A stretch of 9,918 bases of DNA from Desulfobulbaceae bacterium (GTDB taxonomy: Bacteria > Desulfobacterota > Desulfobulbia > Desulfobulbales > Desulfocapsaceae), in contig JAIRRG010000182.1 of the NCBI GenBank assembly GCA_031256095.1, positions 1 through 9,918 of the forward strand. The letters are read 5' to 3'. The notes under the pieces are model-generated. The model was given only the letters and a program-made list of their open reading frames with translations. It searched no databases and was not told where the DNA came from. Shown piece after piece: positions 1 to 7,118 of this stretch. Each line of letters opens with the position of its first letter. Within the stretch, counting starts at the first letter, position 1. Made by a program: the position numbers and the translations under genes.

Positions 1-847
1 AGCCGCCGGGTTTACGCTGGGCGGCGACAAAAATAAAGGGCTGCTCTTTGGAAAAAGAGGGATGCAGGTGCAGGCCTTTGCCGTTTGCCGCTGGTTCAAG
101 GAGTGACAGCGCCTCTTCCATGGTGGGCAGGCGCCAATCGCGGTAACCGGCCCAAGCGGCGGCGTTCAGCTCCTCAATGCGGCGGCTGATGACACGGTGC
201 GAGGCAATGTCGAGACCTGCGCGCTGCCACATCACGCCGGTGCGCAAATCGATCACCGTATTTTCGTCATCACCCGCCACCAGTTGCTTGGCAAAGGCCC
301 CTTTCGGGTTGTGTTCGGCTTCAAAAAAACCGTGGGCGCGAATCAACCCTGGCAGTTCTTTCTCCTGGATAAAAGCCAGGACCGACGGCAGGCGCACCGT
401 ATCCGCTACCACGAACGCGCCGCGGTCGGGCAAGGGCGCCCCCATATCCTCCTTTTCAATGCGCTCATCAATCGGATGGACTAAAGAACTCTCACCCTTG
501 TTAAGGACGTTGGCCACCAGCCAGTCGTGGATTTCGCCATTGATGGCGAAGCTCTGCTCGAAACGGGCCACCTTGCCGCTGGCGGCGACGCAGCGGGCCA
601 GCATGGCGGTGGGGGCGGCGATTTCGGCCACAACTTTGGCGTGTTTGACGCCGCGCTCCATCAGGCACAGCTTTGGCGTCTCGTCCCAGCCATCGACAAA
701 GAAGTAATACAGACGCTCGTTGTTATTGCGCACCCGTTCGCGACCGCCCCAGGACTCGAAGGTGCCAAAGGTCAGATCCGGAGTCATTTCCCAGTCAATG
801 GCGGTGATGTGTTTACCGCCAACTTGAATCGAATGAAATTGGTCCAT
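1..847 (-). CDS. DUF1566 (Lcl_C) domain protein, C-terminus cut by window edge
   Basis: The frame is open from an ATG at 847-845 to the window edge, giving 282 residues without a stop; the C-terminus lies outside. The start is supported by a strong purine-rich site (AAGGGGGA) six or so bases upstream. Residues 1 to about 190 match no family I recognise; they are soluble-looking, with no signal peptide or membrane segment. From about residue 197 the protein shows the DUF1566/Lcl_C pattern: DLRTGVMWQ at 200-208, then GYRDWRLPTMEE at 234-245. This domain is found in many bacterial proteins of unknown role and at the C-terminus of the Legionella collagen-like adhesin. No catalytic function is established for it. 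The gene is divergent from the debranching enzyme and may share its intergenic control region. Domain call is firm; function is unknown. Confidence 0.85.
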   Translation of the reverse strand, partial: MDQFHSIQVGGKHITAIDWEMTPDLTFGTFESWGGRERVRNNNERLYYFFVDGWDETPKLCLMERGVKHAKVVAEIAAPTAMLARCVAASGKVARFEQSFAINGEIHDWLVANVLNKGESSLVHPIDERIEKEDMGAPLPDRGAFVVADTVRLPSVLAFIQEKELPGLIRAHGFFEAEHNPKGAFAKQLVAGDDENTVIDLRTGVMWQRAGLDIASHRVISRRIEELNAAAWAGYRDWRLPTMEEALSLLEPAANGKGLHLHPSFSKEQPFIFVAAQRKPGG

Positions 848-931
848 ATTTTCCCCCTTCACTGGTGTATTGTATAATCCGCACGCCATCGCCTCGCGCC
901 AGTTTTTTCACACTATCAAGAGAGATGCCCC
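848..931. promoter_or_regulatory. Divergent intergenic region with a TATAAT box
   Basis: This short gap separates two divergent genes. On the plus strand a perfect TATAAT lies at 873-878, about 54 bases before the debranching-enzyme ATG. The best -35 at 17-bp spacing (TTTCCC, 850-855) is poor, so an activator or another sigma factor may help. The reverse strand of the same AT-rich patch (GATTATACAAT) could serve as a -10 for the minus-strand DUF1566 gene, so the two promoters may overlap and compete. A purine run AAGAGAGA at 918-925 is the likely ribosome-binding site of the plus-strand gene. Inferred from sequence only. Confidence 0.4.
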
Positions 932-3160
932 ATGTCCACCGCTCATTTTTCGCTGCTGGCCGGCACGCCTTTACCGCTGGGTACCTATATCAGGCCCCAG
1001 GGCATCAATTTTTCCGTGTTCTCACGCCACGCTAAAGCGGTGTGGTTGGTTTTGGATATTGCCGACGGCCAAGCCGTCAAGCGATATGAAATTCCCCTGG
1101 ATCCATCGGCAAACCGCAGCGGCGACATCTGGCATATCCTGGTCGTGGGGGTGGAAACCGAAGGTATGAGTTACGGCTACCGAATGGACAGCAATTCCGA
1201 CTGGACGAGGGGCGCGGCTTACAACCCAGAGACAATTCTCCTTGACCCATACTGTCAAAAACTGCTGCCGCGCCGTTGGGGAGAAAAAGCGGCTTACGGT
1301 GCCACCTGCTGCTGCCGCATCGCCAAGCACAATTTCGACTGGCAGGGCGACCGGCCATTGCGCCTGGCCGGCGAAAAGCGGGTGATTTACGAGTTGCATC
1401 CGCGCGGATTCACTGCCAGCGCCACTTCCGGGGTCAGCGCGCCGGGCACCTACCGGGGCATTATCGAAAAGATCCCGTATCTGAAAGACTTGGGCATTAC
1501 CACGGTCGAATTGATGCCGGTCACGGAATTCGACGAAAATGACTGCCCTTTTCGCCATCCAGAAACCGGGGCGGCGCTGAAAAATTTCTGGGGTTACAAC
1601 CCGCTGTCCTTTTTTGCGCTGAAATCGGGTTACGCCGCCGACCCAGACAACCATCTGAATGAATTTAAGGAGATGGTGCGGCAACTGCACCTGGCCGGCA
1701 TCGAGGTCTTCCTCGACATGGTGTTCAACCACTCCGGCGAAGGTGGTTATGATGGCACAACCAGCAGCTTTCGCGGCCTCGACAACCAGGTTTACTACCT
1801 GCTCAATCAAGAAACCGGTGACTATCTCAACTATTCCGGCTGCGGCAATACCCTGAACTGCAACCATGTGGTCATGCGCGATCTGGTGCGCGAGGCGCTG
1901 CGCTACTGGGTAGTAATGATGCACGTTGATGGCTTTCGCTTCGATCTCGCCTCGATCTTCGGACGCGACGCCCAAGGACGGGTGGTGCCGAATCCTCCTT
2001 TGGTCGAACGCATCGCCGAAGACCCAGTCATCCGCGGCAGCACCCTCATCGCCGAAGCCTGGGATGCCAGCGGTCTGTATCAGGTGGGCAATTTTTCCTC
2101 CAACCGGCGCTGGGCCGAATGGAATGGTCACTACCGCGACGATGTCCGCCGCTTTTTCATGGGAGAAGGCTCGGCGGCCAGCCTGGCCACCCGGCTGGCC
2201 GGCAGCTCGGATCTGTATCAATCCAGCCAACGGGGGCCGCTGAATTCGATTAATTTTCTCACCAGTCACGACGGTTTCACCCTCTACGATTTGGTCAGCT
2301 ATAACCAGAAAGACAACAGCGAAAACGGCGAGGACAACCGCGACGGCGACAACAACAACCTCAGTTGGAACAGCGGTCTGGAGGGCGACCCCTGCCCGGC
2401 GGCGGTGCTGGTGTTGCGGCTGAGGCGCATGAAAAGCATGATCTGTCTGCTGCTGCTGTCGCAGGGCGTGCCAATGCTGACCGCTGGCGACGAATTCGCC
2501 CGCAGTCAGCGGGGCAATAACAACGCCTGGTGTCAGGACAATTTCACCGGCTGGGTCGATTGGAGCCTGCTTGCCCGTCATGGGGATTTGCGGCGTTTTT
2601 TCAAGCTATGTCTGGCGCTGCGGCGCAAATGGGCCATCTTTTCACGATCGGATTTTTTCCCGGCGGAGGGCAAGACAGCGGAAATTGAGTGGCAATCGCT
2701 GCGCCCCGGCGAAACTAATTGGATTGAGGATTGCCACGTTTTGGGCCTGACCCTGCGAGGGGAAACGGCATCGGGCCTGCTTACCGGCCAAGCGAACGAG
2801 GGATCATTTTTTCTGGCCATTAATGGCGACCGTGAAAATTACTCAGTCTTTGCCGTGCCGGAACCGCCAAAGCAAGGGGTGTGGCACCTTTTGATTGATG
2901 CCGCCGCCACGGCGCCAAATGACTTCCGGGAAACGCCACCACCCCTGATAAGCCCGGAAACGATTTCCGTGGCCCCGCTGTCGGTGGTGGTGCTTTACGC
3001 CGGGATTTACGCCGGGACGGCGACGCCGACGGGCGGCATCGGCAAGAAAGAAACCAGCATGGCGGCTCAGGACAACGGTGGAAAAGAGAAAAATGGCGGT
3101 TCAAAGCAATACGGCCAACCGGTCGGAGCAACAACCGAGCCGCAGGGCGGAAATCCGTAA
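932..3160 (+). CDS. glgX: Glycogen debranching enzyme, GlgX/isoamylase type (GH13)
   Basis: Predicted cytoplasmic enzyme that hydrolyses alpha-1,6 branch linkages of glycogen, normally on chains already trimmed by phosphorylase. An N-terminal CBM48-like domain (about residues 10-90) precedes a GH13 barrel. All four GH13 regions are visible: region I DMVFNH (262-267); region II GFRFD (334-338), whose D338 is the expected nucleophile; region III IAEAWD (373-378), with E375 as acid/base; and region IV TSHDGF (444-449), with D447 as transition-state stabiliser. The GlgX/isoamylase-typical segment NQKDNSENGEDNRDG follows at 458-472. The 742 residues exceed E. coli GlgX (about 657). Part of the excess is a low-complexity Gly/Asn/Lys/Gln tail from about residue 693 that looks non-catalytic. 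The ATG start has an upstream AAGAGAGA. The gene's last 60 bp overlap the opposing cNMP-domain gene. Family call is firm; whether it acts as GlgX or as a broader isoamylase (TreX-like) cannot be told here. Confidence 0.93.
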   Translation: MSTAHFSLLAGTPLPLGTYIRPQGINFSVFSRHAKAVWLVLDIADGQAVKRYEIPLDPSANRSGDIWHILVVGVETEGMSYGYRMDSNSDWTRGAAYNPETILLDPYCQKLLPRRWGEKAAYGATCCCRIAKHNFDWQGDRPLRLAGEKRVIYELHPRGFTASATSGVSAPGTYRGIIEKIPYLKDLGITTVELMPVTEFDENDCPFRHPETGAALKNFWGYNPLSFFALKSGYAADPDNHLNEFKEMVRQLHLAGIEVFLDMVFNHSGEGGYDGTTSSFRGLDNQVYYLLNQETGDYLNYSGCGNTLNCNHVVMRDLVREALRYWVVMMHVDGFRFDLASIFGRDAQGRVVPNPPLVERIAEDPVIRGSTLIAEAWDASGLYQVGNFSSNRRWAEWNGHYRDDVRRFFMGEGSAASLATRLAGSSDLYQSSQRGPLNSINFLTSHDGFTLYDLVSYNQKDNSENGEDNRDGDNNNLSWNSGLEGDPCPAAVLVLRLRRMKSMICLLLLSQGVPMLTAGDEFARSQRGNNNAWCQDNFTGWVDWSLLARHGDLRRFFKLCLALRRKWAIFSRSDFFPAEGKTAEIEWQSLRPGETNWIEDCHVLGLTLRGETASGLLTGQANEGSFFLAINGDRENYSVFAVPEPPKQGVWHLLIDAAATAPNDFRETPPPLISPETISVAPLSVVVLYAGIYAGTATPTGGIGKKETSMAAQDNGGKEKNGGSKQYGQPVGATTEPQGGNP
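2994..3017 (+). repeat. 12-bp perfect tandem duplication inside glgX
   Basis: TTTACGCCGGGA occurs twice back to back (2994-3005 and 3006-3017). It duplicates the residues YAG(I/T) in the protein (LYAGIYAGT). It sits where the conserved C-terminal beta domain of the debranching enzyme ends and the low-complexity tail begins, so it looks like a slippage event at the end of the constrained region. It keeps frame. Confidence 0.85.
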
Positions 3161-3523
3161 CAGATAGCGGGAAAGGGTCAGGCAAAGGCGCGGATTATCC
3201 TGACACAGGCGGGCATAGGCCGCAAGCGATAGGAAAAGAACCGACCCGGCTTCGAGACAGACAAGGGAAGCGCGACGGCGGGTGATGCCAGCCATGGCTC
3301 CCTCGCCGGCCACCGAGCCGCCGGACAAAAGCGCCACCGTCTGCATTTTACCGGGCAGCTCACCCTTTTTCTCGACGGCGAATTTGCCGCTGAGCAAAAA
3401 ATACAGGCCATCACTGGCGTCACCTTCGCTAAACATGAGGGCGCCAACCTGACACTTCACAGGTTGCAAACAGGCGGTTAATGCTTGCCAGTCAGTTTCA
3501 GAAAAGGCGGGAAAAGCCGTCAT
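3101..3523 (-). CDS. Small stand-alone cyclic-nucleotide-binding (cNMP/Crp-like) domain protein
   Basis: A 140-residue protein that is essentially one cNMP-binding beta-roll. GLYFLLSGKFAVEK (39-52) matches the central strands. GGSVAGEGAMAG followed by RRRAS (from residue 68) corresponds to the phosphate-binding cassette, with the conserved Gly-Glu and downstream Arg positions present. There is no C-terminal helix-turn-helix, so it is not a Crp-type transcription factor; no fused enzyme or transmembrane part is seen. I chose the ATG at 3523, 19 bp after mlaC. A TTG further upstream (3589) would add 22 residues inside mlaC and has no domain support. It is the last gene of the mla operon, and its final 60 bp overlap the glgX tail on the other strand. 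Ligand and partner are unknown; a regulatory link to the Mla transporter is only inferred from position. Confidence 0.8.
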   Translation of the reverse strand: MTAFPAFSETDWQALTACLQPVKCQVGALMFSEGDASDGLYFLLSGKFAVEKKGELPGKMQTVALLSGGSVAGEGAMAGITRRRASLVCLEAGSVLFLSLAAYARLCQDNPRLCLTLSRYLLRISALRLGCCSDRLAVLL

Positions 3524-3542
3524 CGCGCCAGCCGCACGCCAC

Positions 3543-4151
3543 TCATTGACCGCCGCCACCGGCGGCGTATTCGCGGTTTTTTGCCTCAATCATCTTGATG
3601 AGGCCGGGGTATTTGTCGGTACGCAGAATCGAGCTAAACTGCTCCATATAGTTGCGCACTAGACTGACGCCTTCGATGTTGATGTCATAGACCATCCAGC
3701 GGCCAGCGGAGTTATCCATGATGTAGCTCAAGGGAATCGGTTTACCCTGATAGTCAAGCTCGGTCGAGACTTGGGCCCGGTCGCCCTTGATCCGCTCGCC
3801 GACAAACTGAATCTTTTGGCCGGAATACTCCTCCAGCCGCCCGATATAGACGTTTTCGAGAAGTTTGGTCATCTGGCTGGTGAAATTGCTCTGCTCGACG
3901 GCGCCAATTTCGTTCCAGGCTGGGCCGAGAATGCGGCGGCTCATCTCCTGGAAATTGAAGACTTCCTTGATGGTAGCCATGATTTTGGCCCGGCGTTCGG
4001 CTTTATGAGCGCCGCCCTTCAGGCTGGCGTCGCTGAGCACGGCGGTGAGACGGTCAAGCGTCGGCTTCAAGGTGTCGGTGGGGCCGACGGCGGCCACCGC
4101 CGGAGCGGCGAGAAAGAGCAAAAATAATAGGAAAATGACAAAGTTTTTCAT
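3543..4151 (-). CDS. mlaC: Periplasmic phospholipid-carrier protein MlaC (Ttg2D family)
   Basis: Predicted soluble periplasmic shuttle that carries phospholipid between the outer-membrane MlaA complex and the inner-membrane MlaFED transporter. The 202-residue protein begins with a clear Sec signal peptide (Lys near the start, Phe/Leu core, cleavage after about residue 20, APAVA). The mature part has the family pattern, including a FNFQEMSRRILGPAWN segment in the middle and RWMVYDINIEGVSLVRNY near the C-terminus. The latter resembles the conserved W-x-V-x-D-(I/V)-x-x-x-G-(V/I)-S-L-x-x-x-Y signature of MlaC/Ttg2D. Length fits the family (E. coli MlaC is about 210). The ATG at 4151 overlaps the mlaA stop (ATGA), and a GGAGAA purine run lies about 8 bases upstream within mlaA. 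It precedes the cNMP-domain gene by 19 bp. A Gly-rich C-terminus (GGGGQ) is unremarkable. Confidence 0.92.
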   Translation of the reverse strand: MKNFVIFLLFLLFLAAPAVAAVGPTDTLKPTLDRLTAVLSDASLKGGAHKAERRAKIMATIKEVFNFQEMSRRILGPAWNEIGAVEQSNFTSQMTKLLENVYIGRLEEYSGQKIQFVGERIKGDRAQVSTELDYQGKPIPLSYIMDNSAGRWMVYDINIEGVSLVRNYMEQFSSILRTDKYPGLIKMIEAKNREYAAGGGGQ

Positions 4152-4978
4152 GGTTTTTTCTCCGTTGGCGTTCTTTTGGCGGCATCAATCGTCGCCCGGC
4201 GGAAATCGATATAGCCCTGGCGCATGGCGACATAGGGGTCGAGGGAAGTCTTTTTCAGTTGGTCATAGATATCAGGTGATACCGACATCTTATTGACCAT
4301 CTGGACAGCATTGATGGTGATAGTTTCGGTGACGTTTTTATTAATATAAGTGGTTGGAGTGGCCAGGGTATCGACGACGGTGCCGACGCTGTCGCGCAGT
4401 GTTGACGGCCCCAGTAACGGCCAGCAGATGAACATGCCACCGCCGACGCCATAGCGCCCCAAGGTCTGGCCGAAATCGGCGCGGCGGCGGTTGATGCCGA
4501 ATTCAATGGCGGCGACATCGGCAAGGCCAGCAACGCCAAGAGTCGAATTGATGACGAAACGCGACAATTCCGCCCCGGCGTCGCGGAAACGCCCCTGCAA
4601 AAACGAATTGGCCATCCGCAGCGGCGCGCTGATATTGACGAAGAAATTGTCGACGCAGCCACGGATATCGGCGGGCAGAGCCGCCTTGTAAAAATTGGTC
4701 GTCGGCTGTAGTACCCAGATATACATTTCGTCGTTAAATCTGAACATCAGCCGGTTCCAACCCTCAAGCGGGTCGGCGATGGTGTTGATATTACCTGAAA
4801 AATCATCGTCGAGCGGATCGCCGGAGACGGTATTGCCACCGCCCAAAACGTCGTGCGGGACAACCGCGCCGCCGCTGATGTTATCCTGCATGGAGCCAAC
4901 ATTAAATTCAATGTCGGCAGCCCTGGCGATAGCCGGCGACAGCAGCAAACAAAACAGCAAGAAAACACGGGTTCGCAT
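4148..4978 (-). CDS. mlaA: MlaA (VacJ) outer-membrane phospholipid channel component, apparently not lipidated
   Basis: Predicted outer-membrane part of the Mla system, which takes misplaced phospholipids from the outer leaflet. The hallmark DPLEGWNRLMFRFND is present near residue 68. It is followed by typical VacJ motifs: RFVINSTLGVAGL, then a glycine-rich GRYGVGGGMFICWPLLGPS loop, then RDSVGTVVD. The ATG at 4978 is preceded by a strong AAGGAG inside the end of mlaD; an in-frame TTG at 5008 lacks such a site and would bury the signal peptide, so I rejected it. The signal sequence MRTRVFLLFCLLLSPAIARA ends in an ordinary AxA-type site. The lone Cys10 is preceded by Phe and sits inside the hydrophobic core, so there is no lipobox, unlike E. 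coli MlaA. The gene lies between mlaD and mlaC, whereas E. coli keeps it outside the mla operon. Its stop overlaps the mlaC ATG by 4 bp. Confidence 0.93.
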   Translation of the reverse strand: MRTRVFLLFCLLLSPAIARAADIEFNVGSMQDNISGGAVVPHDVLGGGNTVSGDPLDDDFSGNINTIADPLEGWNRLMFRFNDEMYIWVLQPTTNFYKAALPADIRGCVDNFFVNISAPLRMANSFLQGRFRDAGAELSRFVINSTLGVAGLADVAAIEFGINRRRADFGQTLGRYGVGGGMFICWPLLGPSTLRDSVGTVVDTLATPTTYINKNVTETITINAVQMVNKMSVSPDIYDQLKKTSLDPYVAMRQGYIDFRRATIDAAKRTPTEKKP

Positions 4979-4982
4979 ACTC

Positions 4983-5444
4983 TTATTTCTCCTTCTGGAC
5001 GCCGCCAAAGGCGAATTTACTGATCAAAGACTCAATATCAACCGCCGATTCGGTCTCGGTCAGTTCGCCGCCTTCCGTCAGCAGCTTGCTGTCGCCGCCC
5101 AGGGTTATTTTGATGTATTTGTCGCCAATGATGCCCTGCGATTTGACCGAAGCTACGGAATCGGCGGGAATTTTCAAGGTCTTGTCAAGCTCCATCGCCA
5201 CTTCGGCCAGGTGATGAGGACCAACCAGCGCTACCCGCGTCACCGCGCCGACCGGGACACCGGCAATTTGTACCGATGAGCCTTTTTTGACGCCGGAAAT
5301 GTTATCGAACTCGGCCTTGATTGTCATCATCCTCGAGTTGCCAAACAAACTGACCTCCCCCAGGTTAAAAGCCAGATAACAAAAAGCCAGGAAACCGGCC
5401 AGGATGAACAGGCCAACCAAGATTTCGGTACTCGTCTGTTTCAT
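4983..5444 (-). CDS. mlaD: MlaD, inner-membrane anchored MCE-domain lipid-binding protein
   Basis: A 153-residue protein with one N-terminal membrane helix (about residues 8-27, starting with the family's EILVGLFIL) and one MCE domain (about 39-117). The MCE domain includes FDNISGVKKGSSVQIAGVPVG and the SQGIIGDKYIKI strand typical of MlaD. MlaD forms a hexameric ring on the periplasmic side of the ABC complex and passes lipid to or from MlaC. It is somewhat shorter than E. coli MlaD (about 183); the C-terminal helical part is short, ending ESLISKFAFGG. The ATG at 5444 overlaps the mlaF TGA by 4 bp (ATGA), with GGTGGA just upstream as the binding site. The TAA stop sits 4 bases before the mlaA ATG, and the mlaA Shine-Dalgarno overlaps this stop. 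Confidence 0.93.
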   Translation of the reverse strand: MKQTSTEILVGLFILAGFLAFCYLAFNLGEVSLFGNSRMMTIKAEFDNISGVKKGSSVQIAGVPVGAVTRVALVGPHHLAEVAMELDKTLKIPADSVASVKSQGIIGDKYIKITLGGDSKLLTEGGELTETESAVDIESLISKFAFGGVQKEK

Positions 5445-6226
5445 TGTTCCACCAAATGGCTTTGATAGAGGCTGCCCATCGTTGTGCGGACAAATTCCTG
5501 AATATGCGCCTTTTCCGAGCGCTGAATTTCGTCAGACGAGGCGAAAACGTCCATGGCGCCATGGTCGATGACGATGATCTGATCGGCCAGGCTGAAGACC
5601 CTGGGGATGTCGTGACTGACAATAATGGCGGTGAAACCAGCCTCAGCCTGGGTGTGGGCAAAAAGCTGGTAAATTTCCTGAGTCATCACCGGGTCAAGGC
5701 CAGTGGTCGGTTCGTCAAAAAGAAGGATTTCCGGGTCGAGTTGCAGGGCGCGGGCCAAGCCGACGCGGCGGCGCATACCGCCACTCAATTGCGCCGGGAA
5801 TTTGCTCTCATGGCCGGAAAGTTCCAAACCGGCCAGCGTTTTTTCGACGATGGCGCGGATTTCATCTTCTTTTTTGCGCGTCCGCTCGCGTAGCGGCAAA
5901 GCGACATTTTCGTAGACGGTCAGCGAGTCAAAGAGGGCGGAACCTTGAAACAGGACGCCAAAGCGGGTACGCATGGCGTTCAAACCTTTTTTACCCAAAA
6001 GACTGACATCCTGACCGTCAACCAGCACCTGGCCGCCGTCGGCGCGCATCAAGCCGAGGACAAGTTTCAAGGTAACACTCTTGCCCTGGCCGGAACGTCC
6101 GGCAATCACCGTGGTTTTTCCTTCAGGTATGGCAAAATTGACGCGGTCAAGCACCCGCTGCTCACCGCCATCCTTTTTCGGAAAAATTTTCGAGACATCG
6201 CGAAATTCGATCACCGTCCCGTTCAC
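5441..6226 (-). CDS. mlaF: MlaF, ATPase of the Mla phospholipid ABC transporter
   Basis: A 261-residue cytoplasmic ABC ATPase with every motif intact: Walker A GRSGQGKS (43-50, Lys49), Q-loop Gln94 in the MlaF-typical VLFQGSALFDSLTV stretch, signature LSGGM (147-151), Walker B ILLFDEP (167-173, catalytic Glu172), D-loop GLD and switch His205. It powers MlaE/MlaD lipid transport. It starts at a GTG (6226) whose GTGA overlaps the mlaE stop by 4 bp, so translation is probably coupled; GGCGG upstream is a modest binding site. Length is near E. coli MlaF (about 269). The gene order is E then F, the reverse of E. coli. Confidence 0.95.
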   Translation of the reverse strand: MNGTVIEFRDVSKIFPKKDGGEQRVLDRVNFAIPEGKTTVIAGRSGQGKSVTLKLVLGLMRADGGQVLVDGQDVSLLGKKGLNAMRTRFGVLFQGSALFDSLTVYENVALPLRERTRKKEDEIRAIVEKTLAGLELSGHESKFPAQLSGGMRRRVGLARALQLDPEILLFDEPTTGLDPVMTQEIYQLFAHTQAEAGFTAIIVSHDIPRVFSLADQIIVIDHGAMDVFASSDEIQRSEKAHIQEFVRTTMGSLYQSHLVEQ

Positions 6227-7014
6227 AGCAGCACCGCCGTCAGAAGATAATCGAACACCAATACCGAGATCGAAGACAGCACCACGGCCTGGGTGGTGAC
6301 GCGGCTGACGCTTTCAGCGCCGAAACCGGCGCCGCGAATCTGTTGGACAAAATAGCCTCGCCCGGTGCAGATCCATACTACAAGCACCGCAAAGACAAAA
6401 GATTTGATAATGCCGACATTTATATCGTGATTGGTGACGCTATCGCGCATTCCCTCAATATAGCTGCCGGAATCAACACCCATCAAGGTAACCCCGGCCA
6501 GATAGCCGCCAGCGATGCCGACGACATCAAAAATCGCGGTCAAGAGCGGCACGGACATGAGGGTGGCAATGAATTTGGGGCTGATCAGATAGCGGAAAGG
6601 ATCGACGGCCATGCACTCAAGGGCATCGATCTGCTCGGTGTTGCGCATGATGCCGAGCTCGGCGCACATTGACGAACCAGCCCGGCCCGTAACCATCAAG
6701 GCGGTGAGCACCGGGCCAAGTTCAAGAATCAAGGACAAGGCCACCGCCGAACCGAGCATTCCTTGGGCGCCAAACTTGTGCAGCGAATAGTAACCCTGCA
6801 AGCCCAGCACCATGCCGGTGGTCAAAGCGGTGCAGCAGATGACGAACAACGAGCCAAAGCCGATGAATGAGGTCTGGCGCAGTGTTTCATGAAAACGAAA
6901 AGGGCGTTTCAGGCAACCGCAGAGAATATGGAACAAATAGACACCCATACCGCCGAGGTCGCGCAGCGCATAGATGCCGGTATTGCCAAGAATTCCAACC
7001 TTTTCAAGCAGCAT
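6223..7014 (-). CDS. mlaE: MlaE, permease subunit of the Mla phospholipid ABC transporter
   Basis: A 263-residue membrane protein with an amphipathic N-terminus and about five hydrophobic segments. It carries the family's most conserved stretch, ELGPVLTALMVTGRAG followed by AELGIMRNTEQIDALE, at about residues 97-134. It forms the transmembrane dimer of the MlaFED complex. I chose the ATG at 7014 (AGG nine bases upstream, length close to E. coli's 260). An in-frame TTG at 7059 would lie beyond the likely transcription start of the promoter at 7060-7102, and so is unlikely. This is the first gene of the mla operon. No STAS/MlaB gene is found in the window. Confidence 0.94.
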   Translation of the reverse strand: MLLEKVGILGNTGIYALRDLGGMGVYLFHILCGCLKRPFRFHETLRQTSFIGFGSLFVICCTALTTGMVLGLQGYYSLHKFGAQGMLGSAVALSLILELGPVLTALMVTGRAGSSMCAELGIMRNTEQIDALECMAVDPFRYLISPKFIATLMSVPLLTAIFDVVGIAGGYLAGVTLMGVDSGSYIEGMRDSVTNHDINVGIIKSFVFAVLVVWICTGRGYFVQQIRGAGFGAESVSRVTTQAVVLSSISVLVFDYLLTAVLL

Positions 7015-7059
7015 ATCGACTAACCTGTTTTCCCATCCCCGCCTGCATCCTGACCGCAA

Positions 7060-7102
7060 ATTATAAAAGAAATAGCCTACCTCTCGACCGGGAAAGTGTC
7101 AA
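7060..7102 (-). promoter_or_regulatory. Candidate sigma70-type promoter of the mla operon
   Basis: On the minus strand a perfect TATAAT (7065-7060) lies 16 bp from TCGAGA (7087-7082), which matches four of six -35 positions. Transcription would begin about 40 bases before the mlaE ATG. A perfect TTGACA also lies at 7102-7097; with 17-bp spacing it faces only a poor -10 (TAGGCT, 7079-7074), so it may serve an overlapping promoter or be chance. A second TTGACA occurs at 7120-7115. This is the only substantial gap upstream of mlaE. Confidence 0.55.
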
Positions 7103-7118
7103 GAAAGGCGTGGATGTC

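Noticed and set aside
1022..2581. Long open frame (519 codons) on the minus strand
   Set aside because: It is antisense to the catalytic core of the debranching enzyme, whose GH13 motifs are all intact; its translation is Val/Ala/Gln/His-rich without family resemblance.
3161..3200. Search for a bidirectional terminator between glgX and the mla operon
   Set aside because: No stem followed by a T-run on either strand was found around the convergent ends.
3524..3589. TTG start giving a 22-residue extension of the cNMP-domain protein
   Set aside because: It lies inside mlaC, adds no domain sequence, and the ATG at 3523 just after the mlaC stop fits the operon.
7015..7059. TTG start extending MlaE by 15 residues
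   Set aside because: It would begin upstream of or at the predicted transcription start, and the ATG at 7014 gives the family's usual length.
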